Assembly (NCBI RefSeq): GCF_016899755.1 | Contig: NZ_JACJJC010000008.1 | Coordinates: 1 to 64,000, forward strand | Source: Sutterella massiliensis | Lineage (GTDB): Bacteria; Pseudomonadota; Gammaproteobacteria; Burkholderiales; Burkholderiaceae_F | Direction of reading: 5' to 3' | DNA: 64,000 nucleotides | Shown here: positions 26,812 to 36,220 of the stretch, piece after piece | Position numbering within the stretch: position 1 is the stretch's first letter | How the letters are laid out: every line of letters starts with the position of its first letter | Program-made: the position numbers and the translations under genes | Notes under the pieces: model-generated | What the model was told of the DNA's origin: nothing | Database searches by the model: none | What the model saw: only the letters and a program-made list of their open reading frames with translations

Positions 26812-28353
26812 TCAGCGACGCATTTCGATCGTACGGTTGATGCCGAAGCGCTCGTCGAAGTCGCCAAGCGTTTGCGAGGAAAGACGCAGACCGATCGAAC
26901 ACTGACGGCGCTTAAAGGCAAAGCGGGCAGCCGCACGCACAATCGAGAGCTCCGCCTCCGTAAAGTCCGCTGGCTCGAAATCGGTCCCGAGAGCCGCACG
27001 CATGACGCGTTCGATCTCGTCGTAGGGCGGCAGGCTGTCGCTGTCCTTCTGGTCGAAGCGAAGCTCCGCCGTAGGCTCGCGCTCGATGATCGCTTCGGGA
27101 ATGCACTCCGAACCCTTCCAAGCGTTGAACGCTCGACAGAGCGCCCTTACTTCGCTCTTCCAGAGGTCGACGATCGGCGAGAAACCGCCGGACAGATCGC
27201 CGTAAAGCGTACCGTAACCCATCGCGGCTTCGGACTTGTTGGCCGTGCAAAGCAGGATGCGGTTTTCCTTATTTGCAATCGCCATGAGCCGCAGGCTTCT
27301 CAAGCGAGCCTGAATGTTCTGATCGGTGATCTCGCCGTCGACCATATCGCCGAGGTCGTCCGCATAGTCGCGGCGCGCAGCTTCGTGCATGACCTCAATC
27401 GAGCGCTCGGCAAGTTCCAGGCCGAGCCGCTCGGCAAGCGTTCTTGCGAGTTCGCGGCTCTCCTGCGAAGTAAAGCGGGAAGCCAGCAGCTGCGCGCGTA
27501 CGCGCGCTGCACCAAGCGCTTCGACAGCGGCCGCCGCCACGAGCGCGCTGTCGATGCCGCCCGAAATGCCCAGAACGACGCCCTCGGCACGAACGGCCGA
27601 AACGTAGTCGCGAATGGCGGCAATGAGCGCCGCAAGCCGCTCGTCTTGCGGGAGCGATAGCGAGCGTGCAGGAGTCTCAAGAAGCCGCTCGGGCGCGCCG
27701 ACTTCTAGAAGCCGACCGTCTTCGGCGGCACAGTCGAACGCGAGCGCATCGGGCTCGTAGCGGCGCGCAGTAAAGCGAGTGCCTCCGAAGTCGACAAAAG
27801 AGCCGCCCGCACAGGCGTGCGAGGTCTCGCACCCGCCGAGAGAAGGCGAGATGCGTGCCGTACCGCTCTGCAGTCCAACGCTCTCGGACACGTTCGAGCA
27901 GAAGGGCTCTCGTATTTCGAAGGGCTCCCAGAGAAGCATCGGACTGTCTTGCGTAAGCACGGAAACACTCGGAAAAGTGCTCGCGAGACAATCGATTTCA
28001 AACCCGGTACGGCGCTCGAATGCGCGCAGCTCCGTCGGACCGTCATTGCGCCCGAGCACCATAGCGATCGGACCTCGATCGCCTTCGACTGTCATATAAA
28101 CGAGCGCCTTCAAGAGTCGCGCTTCCTCGTGCAGCGCCTTAAGAGCGGCATCGCGCGCCATGCGGACGAAATCACACTCGAGTGCACGAAGCCCTTCGAG
28201 ACCTTCGAGTGCAGCGCGCGGCGCAAAGAGCACGACGGGTGTTTCGGGTCGGCGGCGTCGAGCAGCGCGAAGCGACTCCACTATTTTCTTGGCGTTTTTT
28301 TCAAAAGCACCGCTTTCAGGTGCGGGTTGATGAAGCACGAGCGTAAAGCGCAT
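26812..28353 (-). CDS. nadE: NAD synthetase with degenerate glutaminase domain
   Basis: NadE amidates NaAD to NAD. The 513-residue size fits the two-domain, glutamine-using form. The synthetase half is intact: LGISGGIDSALVAAAA (P-loop SGGIDS at 264-269), the TANKSEAAMGYGTLYGD segment and PPYDEIERVM. The first 240 residues occupy the place of the nitrilase-like glutaminase, but the expected Glu (ELALTGYPPEDLL region), Lys (LPNYGVFDE region) and Cys (CEDIW region) motifs cannot be found. The enzyme may depend on free ammonia. It converges on rho and lies downstream of hemD. Confidence 0.85.
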   Translation of the reverse strand: MRFTLVLHQPAPESGAFEKNAKKIVESLRAARRRRPETPVVLFAPRAALEGLEGLRALECDFVRMARDAALKALHEEARLLKALVYMTVEGDRGPIAMVLGRNDGPTELRAFERRTGFEIDCLASTFPSVSVLTQDSPMLLWEPFEIREPFCSNVSESVGLQSGTARISPSLGGCETSHACAGGSFVDFGGTRFTARRYEPDALAFDCAAEDGRLLEVGAPERLLETPARSLSLPQDERLAALIAAIRDYVSAVRAEGVVLGISGGIDSALVAAAAVEALGAARVRAQLLASRFTSQESRELARTLAERLGLELAERSIEVMHEAARRDYADDLGDMVDGEITDQNIQARLRSLRLMAIANKENRILLCTANKSEAAMGYGTLYGDLSGGFSPIVDLWKSEVRALCRAFNAWKGSECIPEAIIEREPTAELRFDQKDSDSLPPYDEIERVMRAALGTDFEPADFTEAELSIVRAAARFAFKRRQCSIGLRLSSQTLGDFDERFGINRTIEMRR

Positions 28354-28404
28354 GATTTTCTAGCCTTAGGGATTTTTCGGGTTGCCGGCGGCACAAAAGA
28401 TTAT

Positions 28405-28433
28405 GGCGCACGAAAGCGTTGCTCTCGTGCGCC
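28405..28433 (-). terminator. Possible weak terminator after hemD
   Basis: GGCGCACGA and TCGTGCGCC form a perfect hairpin about 40 bases past the hemD stop. The tail ATAATCTTTTG is only partly T-rich, so termination may be partial. Confidence 0.5.
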
Positions 28434-28471
28434 GCGAAGAAATCTTTTCGCCGTTGTCCAGGCAAAAACCG

Positions 28472-29278
28472 TCAGACCGCGTCGGATGTTTGCACCTGCA
28501 AATTCGCGAGGATGTGTTCACGGGCGGCTTCGTCGTCGGCGGAGGTGATTTCAACGTGCTCGAAGCCGCTTTCTTCGAGACGGCGAACCACGCGCGGGTG
28601 AATCGTCACGGCCGTGCCGCGCGCGAGCCAAGCCTGCGCACCCGGAATCGGACGCACCGCATGCATGATGGCGTCGACCGCATCGGTCGAGGTGACGTAC
28701 AGGATGGGCGAAGGCCCCATCAGGGCGTCCTTAAGCTGCTTGACGGCGCGCGCACTCAGCTCGAGCGGCACACGCACGTAGGCGCACATCACGACGACGT
28801 CGCTGCCCATTTCGCGCAGCTTCTGCGGAAGCCACTCTCGTCCGGTCTGACCGCGCAGGATAAGCACGCGCGAAGGTACTGCACGCTTCTCGATAAGCGC
28901 AAAGAGCGCCTCGCTGCCGGAAGTTTCGGCGCTGCCCTCCGGGTAAAGAATCGGCACGTTTTCGCCCCAGGCGCACCGAATCGCCTTGGCCGTTCCTTCG
29001 CCCACGGCCGCGAGCGTGATGTGCTCGGGCCACTTGCGCACCCAATGCGCCACCGCCGCTACCGAGGAAGGACTCGGCAGCAGCACCATCTCGACGTCGT
29101 CGAGATTGGCAAGGCGCTGCGTAACAAGCTCCGTTTCTTCCGGCAGCTCGATCGTGAAGGCAGGCCAGCGCCAAGCTTCAATGTCGTCCTTTTCCGACAG
29201 AAGCTCCGCAAGCCGGTTGTTCGCCTGTCCCGGTCGCGACAGAATCACGGGGCGATGAAGGGTTTTCATGCTGTCCAT
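28472..29278 (-). CDS. hemD: Uroporphyrinogen-III synthase
   Basis: HemD closes hydroxymethylbilane to uroporphyrinogen III. The family diverges strongly in sequence; this 268-residue protein has the expected RPxxQ start (VILSRPGQANNRLAELL), AAVGEGTAKAI, ILILRGQTGREWLP-like segment (LILRGQTGR) and YVTSTDAVDAI. The place after hemC supports the call. I prefer ATG 29278 (GGGA about eleven bases upstream) over ATG 29269. A HemX/HemY pair, common downstream, is absent. Confidence 0.85.
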   Translation of the reverse strand: MDSMKTLHRPVILSRPGQANNRLAELLSEKDDIEAWRWPAFTIELPEETELVTQRLANLDDVEMVLLPSPSSVAAVAHWVRKWPEHITLAAVGEGTAKAIRCAWGENVPILYPEGSAETSGSEALFALIEKRAVPSRVLILRGQTGREWLPQKLREMGSDVVVMCAYVRVPLELSARAVKQLKDALMGPSPILYVTSTDAVDAIMHAVRPIPGAQAWLARGTAVTIHPRVVRRLEESGFEHVEITSADDEAAREHILANLQVQTSDAV

Positions 29279-29403
29279 ATGTTTGACTTTCCCGCCAAGG
29301 CGGCAGTGACCGAAAGCCGTCGGTCCGACACCTCGTTTACATGCTGCCATGCTAGGAAAGCTAAGCGCGGCGCGCGAGCGGCGCGCCGCCACATTTACAA
29401 AGT

Positions 29404-30336
29404 TCAGAGGCTCAGAACCGCCTGAAGAATCGCCTCGGCGCCCTGCGCGCGCAACGAATCCACCACGGTGATGGCGAGCCCCTCGGGATCGCTCAGCGGC
29501 CCGCGGGCTTCAGCGCGGACGCACTCGCCCGTGTGGTGATTGCCAACGAGCGCACGCAGCCAGAGTTCGCCGTTTTCGACGATTGCATACGCGGCAAGCG
29601 GCACTTGGCAGGAGCCGCCGAAAGCGCGAGAAACAGCGCGCTCGGCCAGGCAGCAGGCACGCGTTTCTTCATCGTTAAGGAACTGCATCGCTTCATGCAT
29701 CACGTCGTCGCCCGCGCGGATTTCCACGCCGAGCGCGCCCTGACCGGGCGAGGGCAGGCTCTTTTCAACGGGGATGATCTCGCGGATGCGATCGGCAAGA
29801 CCGAGTCGCTTCAGGCCCGCGGATGCCATCACAAGCGCGTCGTACTCGCCAGCGTCGAGCTTCTTGAGGCGCGTGCCGACATTGCCTCGAACGGGTAGCA
29901 CTTCAAGGTGCGGATAGTTGATTCGGAGCATCAATTCGCGGCGAAGGCTCGCCGTGCCGACGCGCGCGCCGGCGGGAAGCTCGTCAAGCGAAGCGTACTT
30001 AGGTGAAACGAAGGCGTCGCGCGGATCTTCGCGCTTGCTCACGGCTACAAGCTCGAACCCTTCGGGCAGCACCATCGGGACGTCCTTGAGCGAGTGGACG
30101 GCAAGATCGGCTTCGCGAGCCTGCATGGCCGTTTCGAGCTCCTTCACGAAAAGCCCCTTGCCGCCGACCTTCGAGAGCGTACGATCGAGAATCTGGTCAC
30201 CGCGCGTCGTCATACCGAGCAAATCAACCTGCGCATCGGGATAGCGTTCGCGAAGAAGCGCCTGTACATGGAGCGCCTGCCACATGGCAAGGGGACTTTC
30301 GCGGGTCGCGATGACGCAGCGTTCGAATTTGGACAT
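29404..30336 (-). CDS. hemC: Porphobilinogen deaminase
   Basis: HemC builds hydroxymethylbilane from four porphobilinogens. The 310-residue protein begins [20 protein letters not shown] and has [12 protein letters not shown], the catalytic aspartate in AVHSLKDVP, and the dipyrromethane-cofactor cysteine in [13 protein letters not shown]. No strong ribosome binding site is seen at ATG 30336; GTG 30372 would add 12 residues. It is followed by hemD after 125 bases. Confidence 0.95.
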   Translation of the reverse strand: MSKFERCVIATRESPLAMWQALHVQALLRERYPDAQVDLLGMTTRGDQILDRTLSKVGGKGLFVKELETAMQAREADLAVHSLKDVPMVLPEGFELVAVSKREDPRDAFVSPKYASLDELPAGARVGTASLRRELMLRINYPHLEVLPVRGNVGTRLKKLDAGEYDALVMASAGLKRLGLADRIREIIPVEKSLPSPGQGALGVEIRAGDDVMHEAMQFLNDEETRACCLAERAVSRAFGGSCQVPLAAYAIVENGELWLRALVGNHHTGECVRAEARGPLSDPEGLAITVVDSLRAQGAEAILQAVLSL

Positions 30337-30399
30337 GATGAACGATGGATTAACTGATTGATTGGAAGACACCGAACACGAATCAAGTCGCGCTCGTCG

Positions 30400-30646
30400 A
30401 ATTTTGCGATTTTACTGCCGCATCTTTTTCGAACGCTTAAGCCGACGGCGTCAACAAACGCCCTCTAAAGCGAGCAGCGCCGAAATTGCCGCCCAATTTC
30501 GGTTGCACCGAGAGTCCGACTTTGGGATAATTGCCGACCTTCCCAGTTGGCACGTGGGCACGCATGCCCGTCGTAAGACCCGAACCTTCGGGCGGATGCG
30601 CAAGGCTGCCAGGGCGACCGACACACAAACTAGGAAACCAGTTCAA
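30400..30646 (+). promoter_or_regulatory. Leader region of rpmE2 with hairpins
   Basis: Between hemC and rpmE2 lie 310 bases without a gene. Within them CCGAAATTG and CAATTTCGG (about 30480-30502) form a perfect 9-base-pair hairpin, and further pairs occur at GGGCA/TGCCC (30557-30570) and CCCGAA/TTCGGG (30591-30604). They may form the 5' leader of the L31 transcript. I see no recognisable Zur box. Confidence 0.4.
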
Positions 30647-30934
30647 ATGAAGCCGAATATTCACCCCGAGTACCGTCCCGTCGCTTTTATCGACCTCTCG
30701 ATCAACAAGACGTTCATCATCCCCTCCTCCGTCCAGACGAAGGAAACGGTTGAGATCGACGGCGTGACGTACCCGCTCTTCAAGCTCGATACCTCCTCGG
30801 CGAGCCACCCCTTCTACACGGGCGCTCAGACCCGCATCGTTGAAGCCGGCCGCGTGGAAAAGTTCCGCGCCAAGTTCGCCAACAAGCAGAAGGCCCTCGA
30901 CGCCGCTGCCGCTGCCGCCAAGGCCGCCAAGTAA
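30647..30934 (+). CDS. rpmE2: 50S ribosomal protein L31 type B
   Basis: A 95-residue L31 of the type without the zinc-binding cysteines: no CxxC is present. Family marks are MKPNIHPEYRPVAFID, KTFIIPSSVQT, YPLFKLDTSSASHPFYTG and VEKFRAKFA. The C-terminal end is an alanine/lysine run. AGGA lies eleven bases before the start. In many bacteria the cysteine-free form replaces the zinc form when zinc is scarce; whether a zinc form also exists cannot be seen here. A terminator follows. Confidence 0.94.
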   Translation: MKPNIHPEYRPVAFIDLSINKTFIIPSSVQTKETVEIDGVTYPLFKLDTSSASHPFYTGAQTRIVEAGRVEKFRAKFANKQKALDAAAAAAKAAK

Positions 30935-30999
30935 TCGCGCTTCGCTTCGCGTTCAGAGCAGGACATCGAACGAGCAGAGCGTCGAAGTCCCTGCCGTCA

Positions 31000-31038
31000 A
31001 AAAGGAGAGTTTCCCCACGAAGGAGCTCTCCTTTTCTT
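31000..31038 (+). terminator. Intrinsic terminator after rpmE2
   Basis: AAAAGGAGAG pairs exactly with CTCTCCTTTT over a 16-base loop, and the 3' side continues CTTTG. Confidence 0.75.
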
Positions 31039-31131
31039 TGTTCCTCGGCCGCACCGCGCCCGTTGCTCTCGATCCTTCCCTGCGATCGGGCTTCCCAATA
31101 GAATCACAAAAAACGTCAGAGGCCTTTCATC

Positions 31132-32919
31132 GTGCTCAGTCAGCTGCCCACCCCCGCAAAAATGTCGCAGGAAGCCGCTCGCAAGCTTCCGCGCTACGCA
31201 CTGCATGCGCTGCTTGCGGTCTTCATTCTGTGCGGCTTCTGGGCGCGCGACCTCTGGACGCTTCGAGATGCCGCGAGCTTCGGCATTGCCTTCACGATGG
31301 CAGAAGGCGGTGCCCGCGACTGGCTGCTGCCCAACGTCGCGGGAGCGGCCGTTCACGCTGCTGGTCCGCTGACAGGCTGGATCTCGGCGATTTTCATCAA
31401 GCTCTTCGGTTCATTGGCCGGAGACGTACAGTCGTTTCGAGCTGCCTCTCTCTTCTGGTTCGCGCTCTCGACGGCGGGCATTTGGTATGCGACGCTTTGG
31501 CTCGCACGCCGCCCCGAAGTGCAGCCCGTCGCCTTTGCGTTCGGCGGCGAAGCCTCGCCGAGCAGCTACAGCCGAGTCATCGCCGACTGCGCCGTACTTC
31601 TCTTCGTTGCGACATTCGGCATCGTGACGCGCCAGCACGAGGCGATTCCCGAGACGGCGTTCCTCGCGCTCACGAGCATTACTTTCCTTTCGCTTGTCGC
31701 CTCGCTTCGACGCCCCTACCTCGGCGCTTTCTGCTCGGGGCTCGCAACGGGCTTTGCCGTTCTCGCCTACACGCTCTTTGCGGGCATTTGGCTCCTTGCG
31801 GGTGCGATTGTCGCGAATGCGGCGCTCAGAAGCTTTCCCGGGAACCGCGATCGCCGGATTCTGCTTCTCATTGCCGCGTCGATTCTGCCCTTTGCGCTTT
31901 GGTTTGCCGCCGCTTGGTCGGTCGCCCCGCAGGCAACAGAAGACTGGTTTTTCGCTTGGGCACTCTCGCAGTCGGAGAATTTCGGCCTCGTGAGCCTCTC
32001 GACCTTGGCATGGATCGGCAAGAACTTCGTCTGGTACCTCTGTCCGATTTGGCCGCTCGCGCTTTGGGGGCTCTACAGCTGGCGCTGGCAGCTCGATCGC
32101 ACGGCGCTCTTTTTGCCGCTCATTCTGACGGGTACGAACATTTTCGCCGCCATCTTCTCGAGTAGCCAATCAGCCGACGCGGTGCTCCTGGGCTGCATTC
32201 CGAGCATGGCCTCCTTCGCGGCGTTCGGACTTGCGACACTGCGGCGCAACCGCAAAGACATTCTCGACTGGTTCTCCGTGTCGGTTTTCAGCCTCGGTGT
32301 GCTCACGCTCTGGACATACTGGCTTGCGTGGCTCACGAACTTTGCGCCCAAGATGGCACGCTCGATCGCGATGCTCGCGCCGGGAGCGCGTCCCGCGTTC
32401 GATACGGGGTTTGTTGCCGCGCTTTGCGTAACCGTGATTTGGTTTGTTTTCGTGAGCTGGCGCATGACGCACCGACCGGTCGTCGCCTGGCGCGGTCCGT
32501 GGCTTGCCGCTGCGGGTATGACCGCTGCCGCCACCGTCATCTTCGGGCTCTACCATCACGCCATCGACATCAACCGCTCCTACGAACCGATTGCCGCTGA
32601 AGCCGCAGCACTTCTGAAGGAAGACGGCATGCGCGAAGGCGACTGCGTATCGGGGACCAAACTGCCGCCGGGTGTGCGCGCCGTCTTCAGCTACTACGGA
32701 CACATCCCGTTTGCACCCGACGGCAATCTGTCAGCCTGCCGCTACCGCATAGAGAGAAGCCACGCGGGACTTTTACCCGCCGGCATGCTCGGTACGCCGA
32801 TTGCGCGACCGCATACCGACGAAGTCTTCTATGTGCTCTCAATCGATGCTGCCCGCAGGGCTTCACCCCTTGAGGAAGCTGCGCAAAGTGCCGACAATGT
32901 GCTTGACGCAATCAAGTAA
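31132..32919 (+). CDS. ArnT/PMT-like membrane glycosyltransferase
   Basis: A 595-residue integral membrane protein with about 11-12 hydrophobic helices and a soluble C-terminal part (about 490-595). The first periplasmic loop holds the ARDLWTLRDA segment, where ArnT and PMT (GT-C fold) enzymes have their acidic catalytic motif, and a second loop has TRQHEAIPE. These enzymes move sugars from undecaprenyl phosphate to lipid A or protein. The acceptor here is unknown. Near-certain membrane protein; family assignment is by overall pattern. A strong terminator follows, so it may be transcribed alone. Confidence 0.7.
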   Translation: MLSQLPTPAKMSQEAARKLPRYALHALLAVFILCGFWARDLWTLRDAASFGIAFTMAEGGARDWLLPNVAGAAVHAAGPLTGWISAIFIKLFGSLAGDVQSFRAASLFWFALSTAGIWYATLWLARRPEVQPVAFAFGGEASPSSYSRVIADCAVLLFVATFGIVTRQHEAIPETAFLALTSITFLSLVASLRRPYLGAFCSGLATGFAVLAYTLFAGIWLLAGAIVANAALRSFPGNRDRRILLLIAASILPFALWFAAAWSVAPQATEDWFFAWALSQSENFGLVSLSTLAWIGKNFVWYLCPIWPLALWGLYSWRWQLDRTALFLPLILTGTNIFAAIFSSSQSADAVLLGCIPSMASFAAFGLATLRRNRKDILDWFSVSVFSLGVLTLWTYWLAWLTNFAPKMARSIAMLAPGARPAFDTGFVAALCVTVIWFVFVSWRMTHRPVVAWRGPWLAAAGMTAAATVIFGLYHHAIDINRSYEPIAAEAAALLKEDGMREGDCVSGTKLPPGVRAVFSYYGHIPFAPDGNLSACRYRIERSHAGLLPAGMLGTPIARPHTDEVFYVLSIDAARRASPLEEAAQSADNVLDAIK

Positions 32920-32945
32920 ACCAAACTCGCAAAACCTGAATCCCC

Positions 32946-32974
32946 GGGTCCGTTTCGGACCCGCTCTTTTTTTT
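32946..32974 (+). terminator. Intrinsic terminator after the glycosyltransferase gene
   Basis: GGGTCCG and CGGACCC with a three-base loop, then GCTC and eight T. Confidence 0.88.
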
Positions 32975-33028
32975 CGAGTTCCGTAACCGCCATATGCAGT
33001 GGCCGCGTTCCATCACCGGATGCTACAA

Positions 33029-34438
33029 ATGACGAAAGCTCTCACGCCGCCGGAAATCACCTTCAAGGCACTCCTTCGACTTGCCGGCCCCATCTTCATC
33101 GCCAACATCGCCATTATCGGCAGCGGCACGATCGACACGATCATGGCCGGCCAGCTCGGCAAGGAGCATTTGGCCGCCGTAGCCCTCGGGATCGCCTCGA
33201 CGATTTCCGTGCTGATGGGGTTGGTCGGCATTCTGCAGGGCTTGAGTCCCATTGCGGGCCACCATTTCGGCGCACGCCAATTCGAGCGCATCGGCGCCGA
33301 GCTTAACCAGAGCTTCTGGCTCGTCGTGCTCCTCGCCCTGATCGGCGTACCGATCCTGCTCGCCACCGACTTTTGGATCGAGCTCGGCGACGCCAAGGGC
33401 GAAGTTGCCGAAATGGCCGCCCAATACATGTTCTGGACCGCGCTTGCACTCCCGGGCAGCATGGCTGCTCGCACCTTCATTGCCGTGAATGCGGCCGTCT
33501 CCAAGCCGCGCATCACGATGTGGGTTTCGCTTGCGATGCTCGCGCTCAAAGCGCCGCTCAACGCGATCTTCATGTACGGCTGGTTGGGTTTCCCCGCGAT
33601 GGGCGGGGCAGGCGCTGGCGTCTCCTTTTTTGCGCTCACCTACCTCTCGCTTATTGCCTATGTGCTCATCTGGCAGTTCGACCCGTACTACCGCCGCATG
33701 CACCCGAGCAGCTGGAAGCTCCCGGACTGGAAACTTCTCAAGGAACAGCTCCACGTCGGCATTCCGATCGGACTCTCGACCTTTTTCGAAGTGTCGAGCT
33801 TCACGCTCATGGCGATCTTCGTCTCGCGCCTCGGACCTGCCATTATCTCGGCGCATCAGATCGTCGCAAACCTCACGTCGATGTGCTACATGTTCCCGCT
33901 CTCGATCGGGATCGCATCCTCGGTTCTCATTTCACAGTGTCTCGGCGCCAAATGGCCCGCGCTCGGTGAACGCGTTCTCAAGCGCGCCTTTGCCCTTTCG
34001 ACAACGATTGCGCTCCTCGCTTCGCTTATTCTCTTTTTCGGCCGCTCGCCCATTATTTGGCTCTACACGTCGGAAGCGGCTGTACATGACCTCGCCGTGA
34101 AGCTCATTCTCTTTGGCTGCTGCTACCACGTCTTTGACGCACTGCAGACCGTGTCATCGTTCTCGCTTCGAGGCTACCGCGTCACGACCGTGCCGATGAT
34201 CATCTACGGCGTCATGCTCTGGGGCGTCGGTCTCGGCCTCGGCTACCAGATGGCCTTTCACGGAGAATGGGCCGGCGGTCCGTACAACGTCTACGGCTTC
34301 TGGGGCATGACCTCGATCGGCCTGTTCCTGACGGGCACCTCGCTTGCCGTCATGGCGGCCTGGGTGTCCAAAACCATCTCGAAGGACGACTCGCACACGC
34401 CTGCGGAAATCGCAGCCGCACTCAAGCACGAGCGGTAA
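33029..34438 (+). CDS. MATE-family multidrug efflux protein
   Basis: A 469-residue inner-membrane protein with twelve hydrophobic helices in two related halves. The start LLRLAGPIFIANIAIIGSGTIDTIMAG (part: GPIFIANIAI, DTIMAGQLG) and the repeat in the second half (GIPIGLSTFFEVSSFTLMAIF, HQIVANLTSMCYMFPLSIGIA) are typical of NorM-type MATE pumps, which use Na+ or H+ to expel cationic drugs. The ATG at 33029 has GGA nine bases upstream; a GTG at 32999 is less likely. The gene has its own terminator. Confidence 0.88.
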   Translation: MTKALTPPEITFKALLRLAGPIFIANIAIIGSGTIDTIMAGQLGKEHLAAVALGIASTISVLMGLVGILQGLSPIAGHHFGARQFERIGAELNQSFWLVVLLALIGVPILLATDFWIELGDAKGEVAEMAAQYMFWTALALPGSMAARTFIAVNAAVSKPRITMWVSLAMLALKAPLNAIFMYGWLGFPAMGGAGAGVSFFALTYLSLIAYVLIWQFDPYYRRMHPSSWKLPDWKLLKEQLHVGIPIGLSTFFEVSSFTLMAIFVSRLGPAIISAHQIVANLTSMCYMFPLSIGIASSVLISQCLGAKWPALGERVLKRAFALSTTIALLASLILFFGRSPIIWLYTSEAAVHDLAVKLILFGCCYHVFDALQTVSSFSLRGYRVTTVPMIIYGVMLWGVGLGLGYQMAFHGEWAGGPYNVYGFWGMTSIGLFLTGTSLAVMAAWVSKTISKDDSHTPAEIAAALKHER

Positions 34439-34482
34439 GAATGCTGACGTCTACGGACGTCTTTCGCGAACATCCGCCGCAT

Positions 34483-34517
34483 AGGGACGTGAGCAGCGCT
34501 TGCGTCCCTCTTTTTTT
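34483..34517 (+). terminator. Intrinsic terminator after the MATE gene
   Basis: AGGGACG pairs with CGTCCCT, followed by C and seven T. Confidence 0.85.
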
Positions 34518-34601
34518 CGCTTCCTCATTCGGCGCTAAGCTAGGCACGATACGAACAGAAAACGGGATGTTCGGCAACATTACTTGCAGCGGCAGGCACC
34601 C

Positions 34602-36086
34602 ATGCAAAAGTTCAAAGAGTCCGTCAAACTGCAAAGCGGCACGCAAATCGAAGTAACCCAACGCATCACGGTCGGCAGCGACCAGCGCGCGCTCGCCTAT
34701 GCTGTCGACACGTACTTCTTCCTGCCGAACGAGCTTCTCATCAATCCGGACACATACGCCGGACGCGATTTTCAGAAGCACCTCAAGACCTACATTCGTC
34801 TCGGCTGTCCTGCAAGGACGCTCGAGGCCCTCGCTGCTCCAAACGGTGCGCTCGAGAAACTTCGCCGCACGCTTCTGGTGCTCGCCGACGAAACGCAGGG
34901 AAAAGAGAATCCGCAAAAGCTTCTCGGTCGCTATGAGAGCGCCGTCAAGCGCATGGCGCTTTTGTACCAACGCAGCCTTTCGATGAGCGTTAAAACGCTT
35001 TTGAAGCGCGCCGAATCGATGACGGACGCAGAGCTTCATGCCTCGATCGAAGCACTGTTCACATCGGCTAAAATCGTCCGCTCGGGCTTTCGCGACTTGC
35101 GGCTCGCCGCCGAAAGCTGCGAAGAGCGCGTTGAATCGCACGCGTTCGACCTCTGCAACGAGTTCATATCGATCAGTACCGCCAAAGCCGTCTCACGTCT
35201 TTACGAAAGACTCGAAGGACGCTGCGCAAACGTCGTCGACCGCTTCTGGCTCGAGGAAAAGCTCTATCGCGAAAGCCGCTACCCGGGCACGATTGCGCGC
35301 TCGAGCGCCGACAGAGAACGCGTCCTCTACCGCTGGCGCGCCGTGAAAAAGTACGTCGAAAGCCTCCTCTACTTTGACGTCCGCCGCCGAGACGGCGAAA
35401 CGCTTCTCGCGCACTCGCTCTACGGCGCAGCTGCCGCCGTATCCATGCTTTTTGCGACGATCGTTGCCTTCGTTTGGCAGAGCCGCTACGGAAGCCTTTC
35501 GCTCAATCTCTTCTTTGCGATGATCCTTGCTTACATCTTTAAGGATCGAATTAAGGAAGTGCTTCGAGCGAAACTTCTGCGCCGCTTTCGCGAATGGCTG
35601 CCGGACCGACGGCTTCGCATCATGCGAACGGGTACAGCAGGCACCGAAATCGGCCGTTGCGACGAGACTTTCGATTTTCTTTCTTCCAAGCAGATTCCGC
35701 CAGAAGTCGCAAGACTCAGACGCGACGCCAAAGAGCCGCCCTTCAGCTTCATGACGAACGGGCGCACGGAGCAGGTTTTCCGCTACCGCAAAACAGTTGA
35801 CCTTGCCGTTTCCGAGGCCGTACTGCAGTTCACCGAACGGCAATTCGTCGACATCACGCGCTTTAACCTTTCGGATTTTCTGCGCAACATCGACAACCTC
35901 TATTCGTCGCTGCCCGAACTCGACCTTGACGAACCGGAACCCGCTCGAGCGCCCAAGACCTACCACATCTATATGGCACGCGAAATTACGGTGGACAACC
36001 GCCGCACGCTCGAGCTCTGCCGCATCTGCGTTTCGCTCGACGGGATCCGCTCGCTCGAACAGATGGTGGCACCCATGCCGCTATAA
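34602..36086 (+). CDS. Unknown protein with two central membrane helices
   Basis: I do not recognise this 494-residue protein. A soluble N-terminal region of about 265 residues, rich in Glu, Arg and Leu and probably helical, is followed by two adjacent hydrophobic helices (SLYGAAAAVSMLFATIVAF and LSLNLFFAMILAYIF), then a 190-residue C-terminal soluble region ending LEQMVAPMPL. No signal peptide is seen. The two helices form a hairpin, so both soluble parts should face the cytoplasm. ATG 34602 has a weak AGG five bases upstream. Codon use is like the neighbours. It stands alone between two terminators. Confidence 0.75.
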   Translation: MQKFKESVKLQSGTQIEVTQRITVGSDQRALAYAVDTYFFLPNELLINPDTYAGRDFQKHLKTYIRLGCPARTLEALAAPNGALEKLRRTLLVLADETQGKENPQKLLGRYESAVKRMALLYQRSLSMSVKTLLKRAESMTDAELHASIEALFTSAKIVRSGFRDLRLAAESCEERVESHAFDLCNEFISISTAKAVSRLYERLEGRCANVVDRFWLEEKLYRESRYPGTIARSSADRERVLYRWRAVKKYVESLLYFDVRRRDGETLLAHSLYGAAAAVSMLFATIVAFVWQSRYGSLSLNLFFAMILAYIFKDRIKEVLRAKLLRRFREWLPDRRLRIMRTGTAGTEIGRCDETFDFLSSKQIPPEVARLRRDAKEPPFSFMTNGRTEQVFRYRKTVDLAVSEAVLQFTERQFVDITRFNLSDFLRNIDNLYSSLPELDLDEPEPARAPKTYHIYMAREITVDNRRTLELCRICVSLDGIRSLEQMVAPMPL

Positions 36087-36113
36087 GGCGGCGATCCGTT
36101 CGAGCGCGGTGAC

Positions 36114-36164
36114 CAAAAAATACGGGACCACAACGCGCTTCGTTGCGATCCCGTTTGCGTTTTC
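36114..36164. terminator. Bidirectional terminator between unknown gene and htpX
   Basis: A stem with ends ACGGGA/TCCCGT and inner pairs (CAACG/CGTTG) is flanked by six A on the left, giving TTTTTT for the minus strand, and by TTTGCGTTTT on the right for the plus strand. Confidence 0.8.
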
Positions 36165-36220
36165 GAGCCCTTTGAGAGTGCACAAAGCATGCACAGCTCT
36201 CTACGGGCTCAGGCGTCTCT

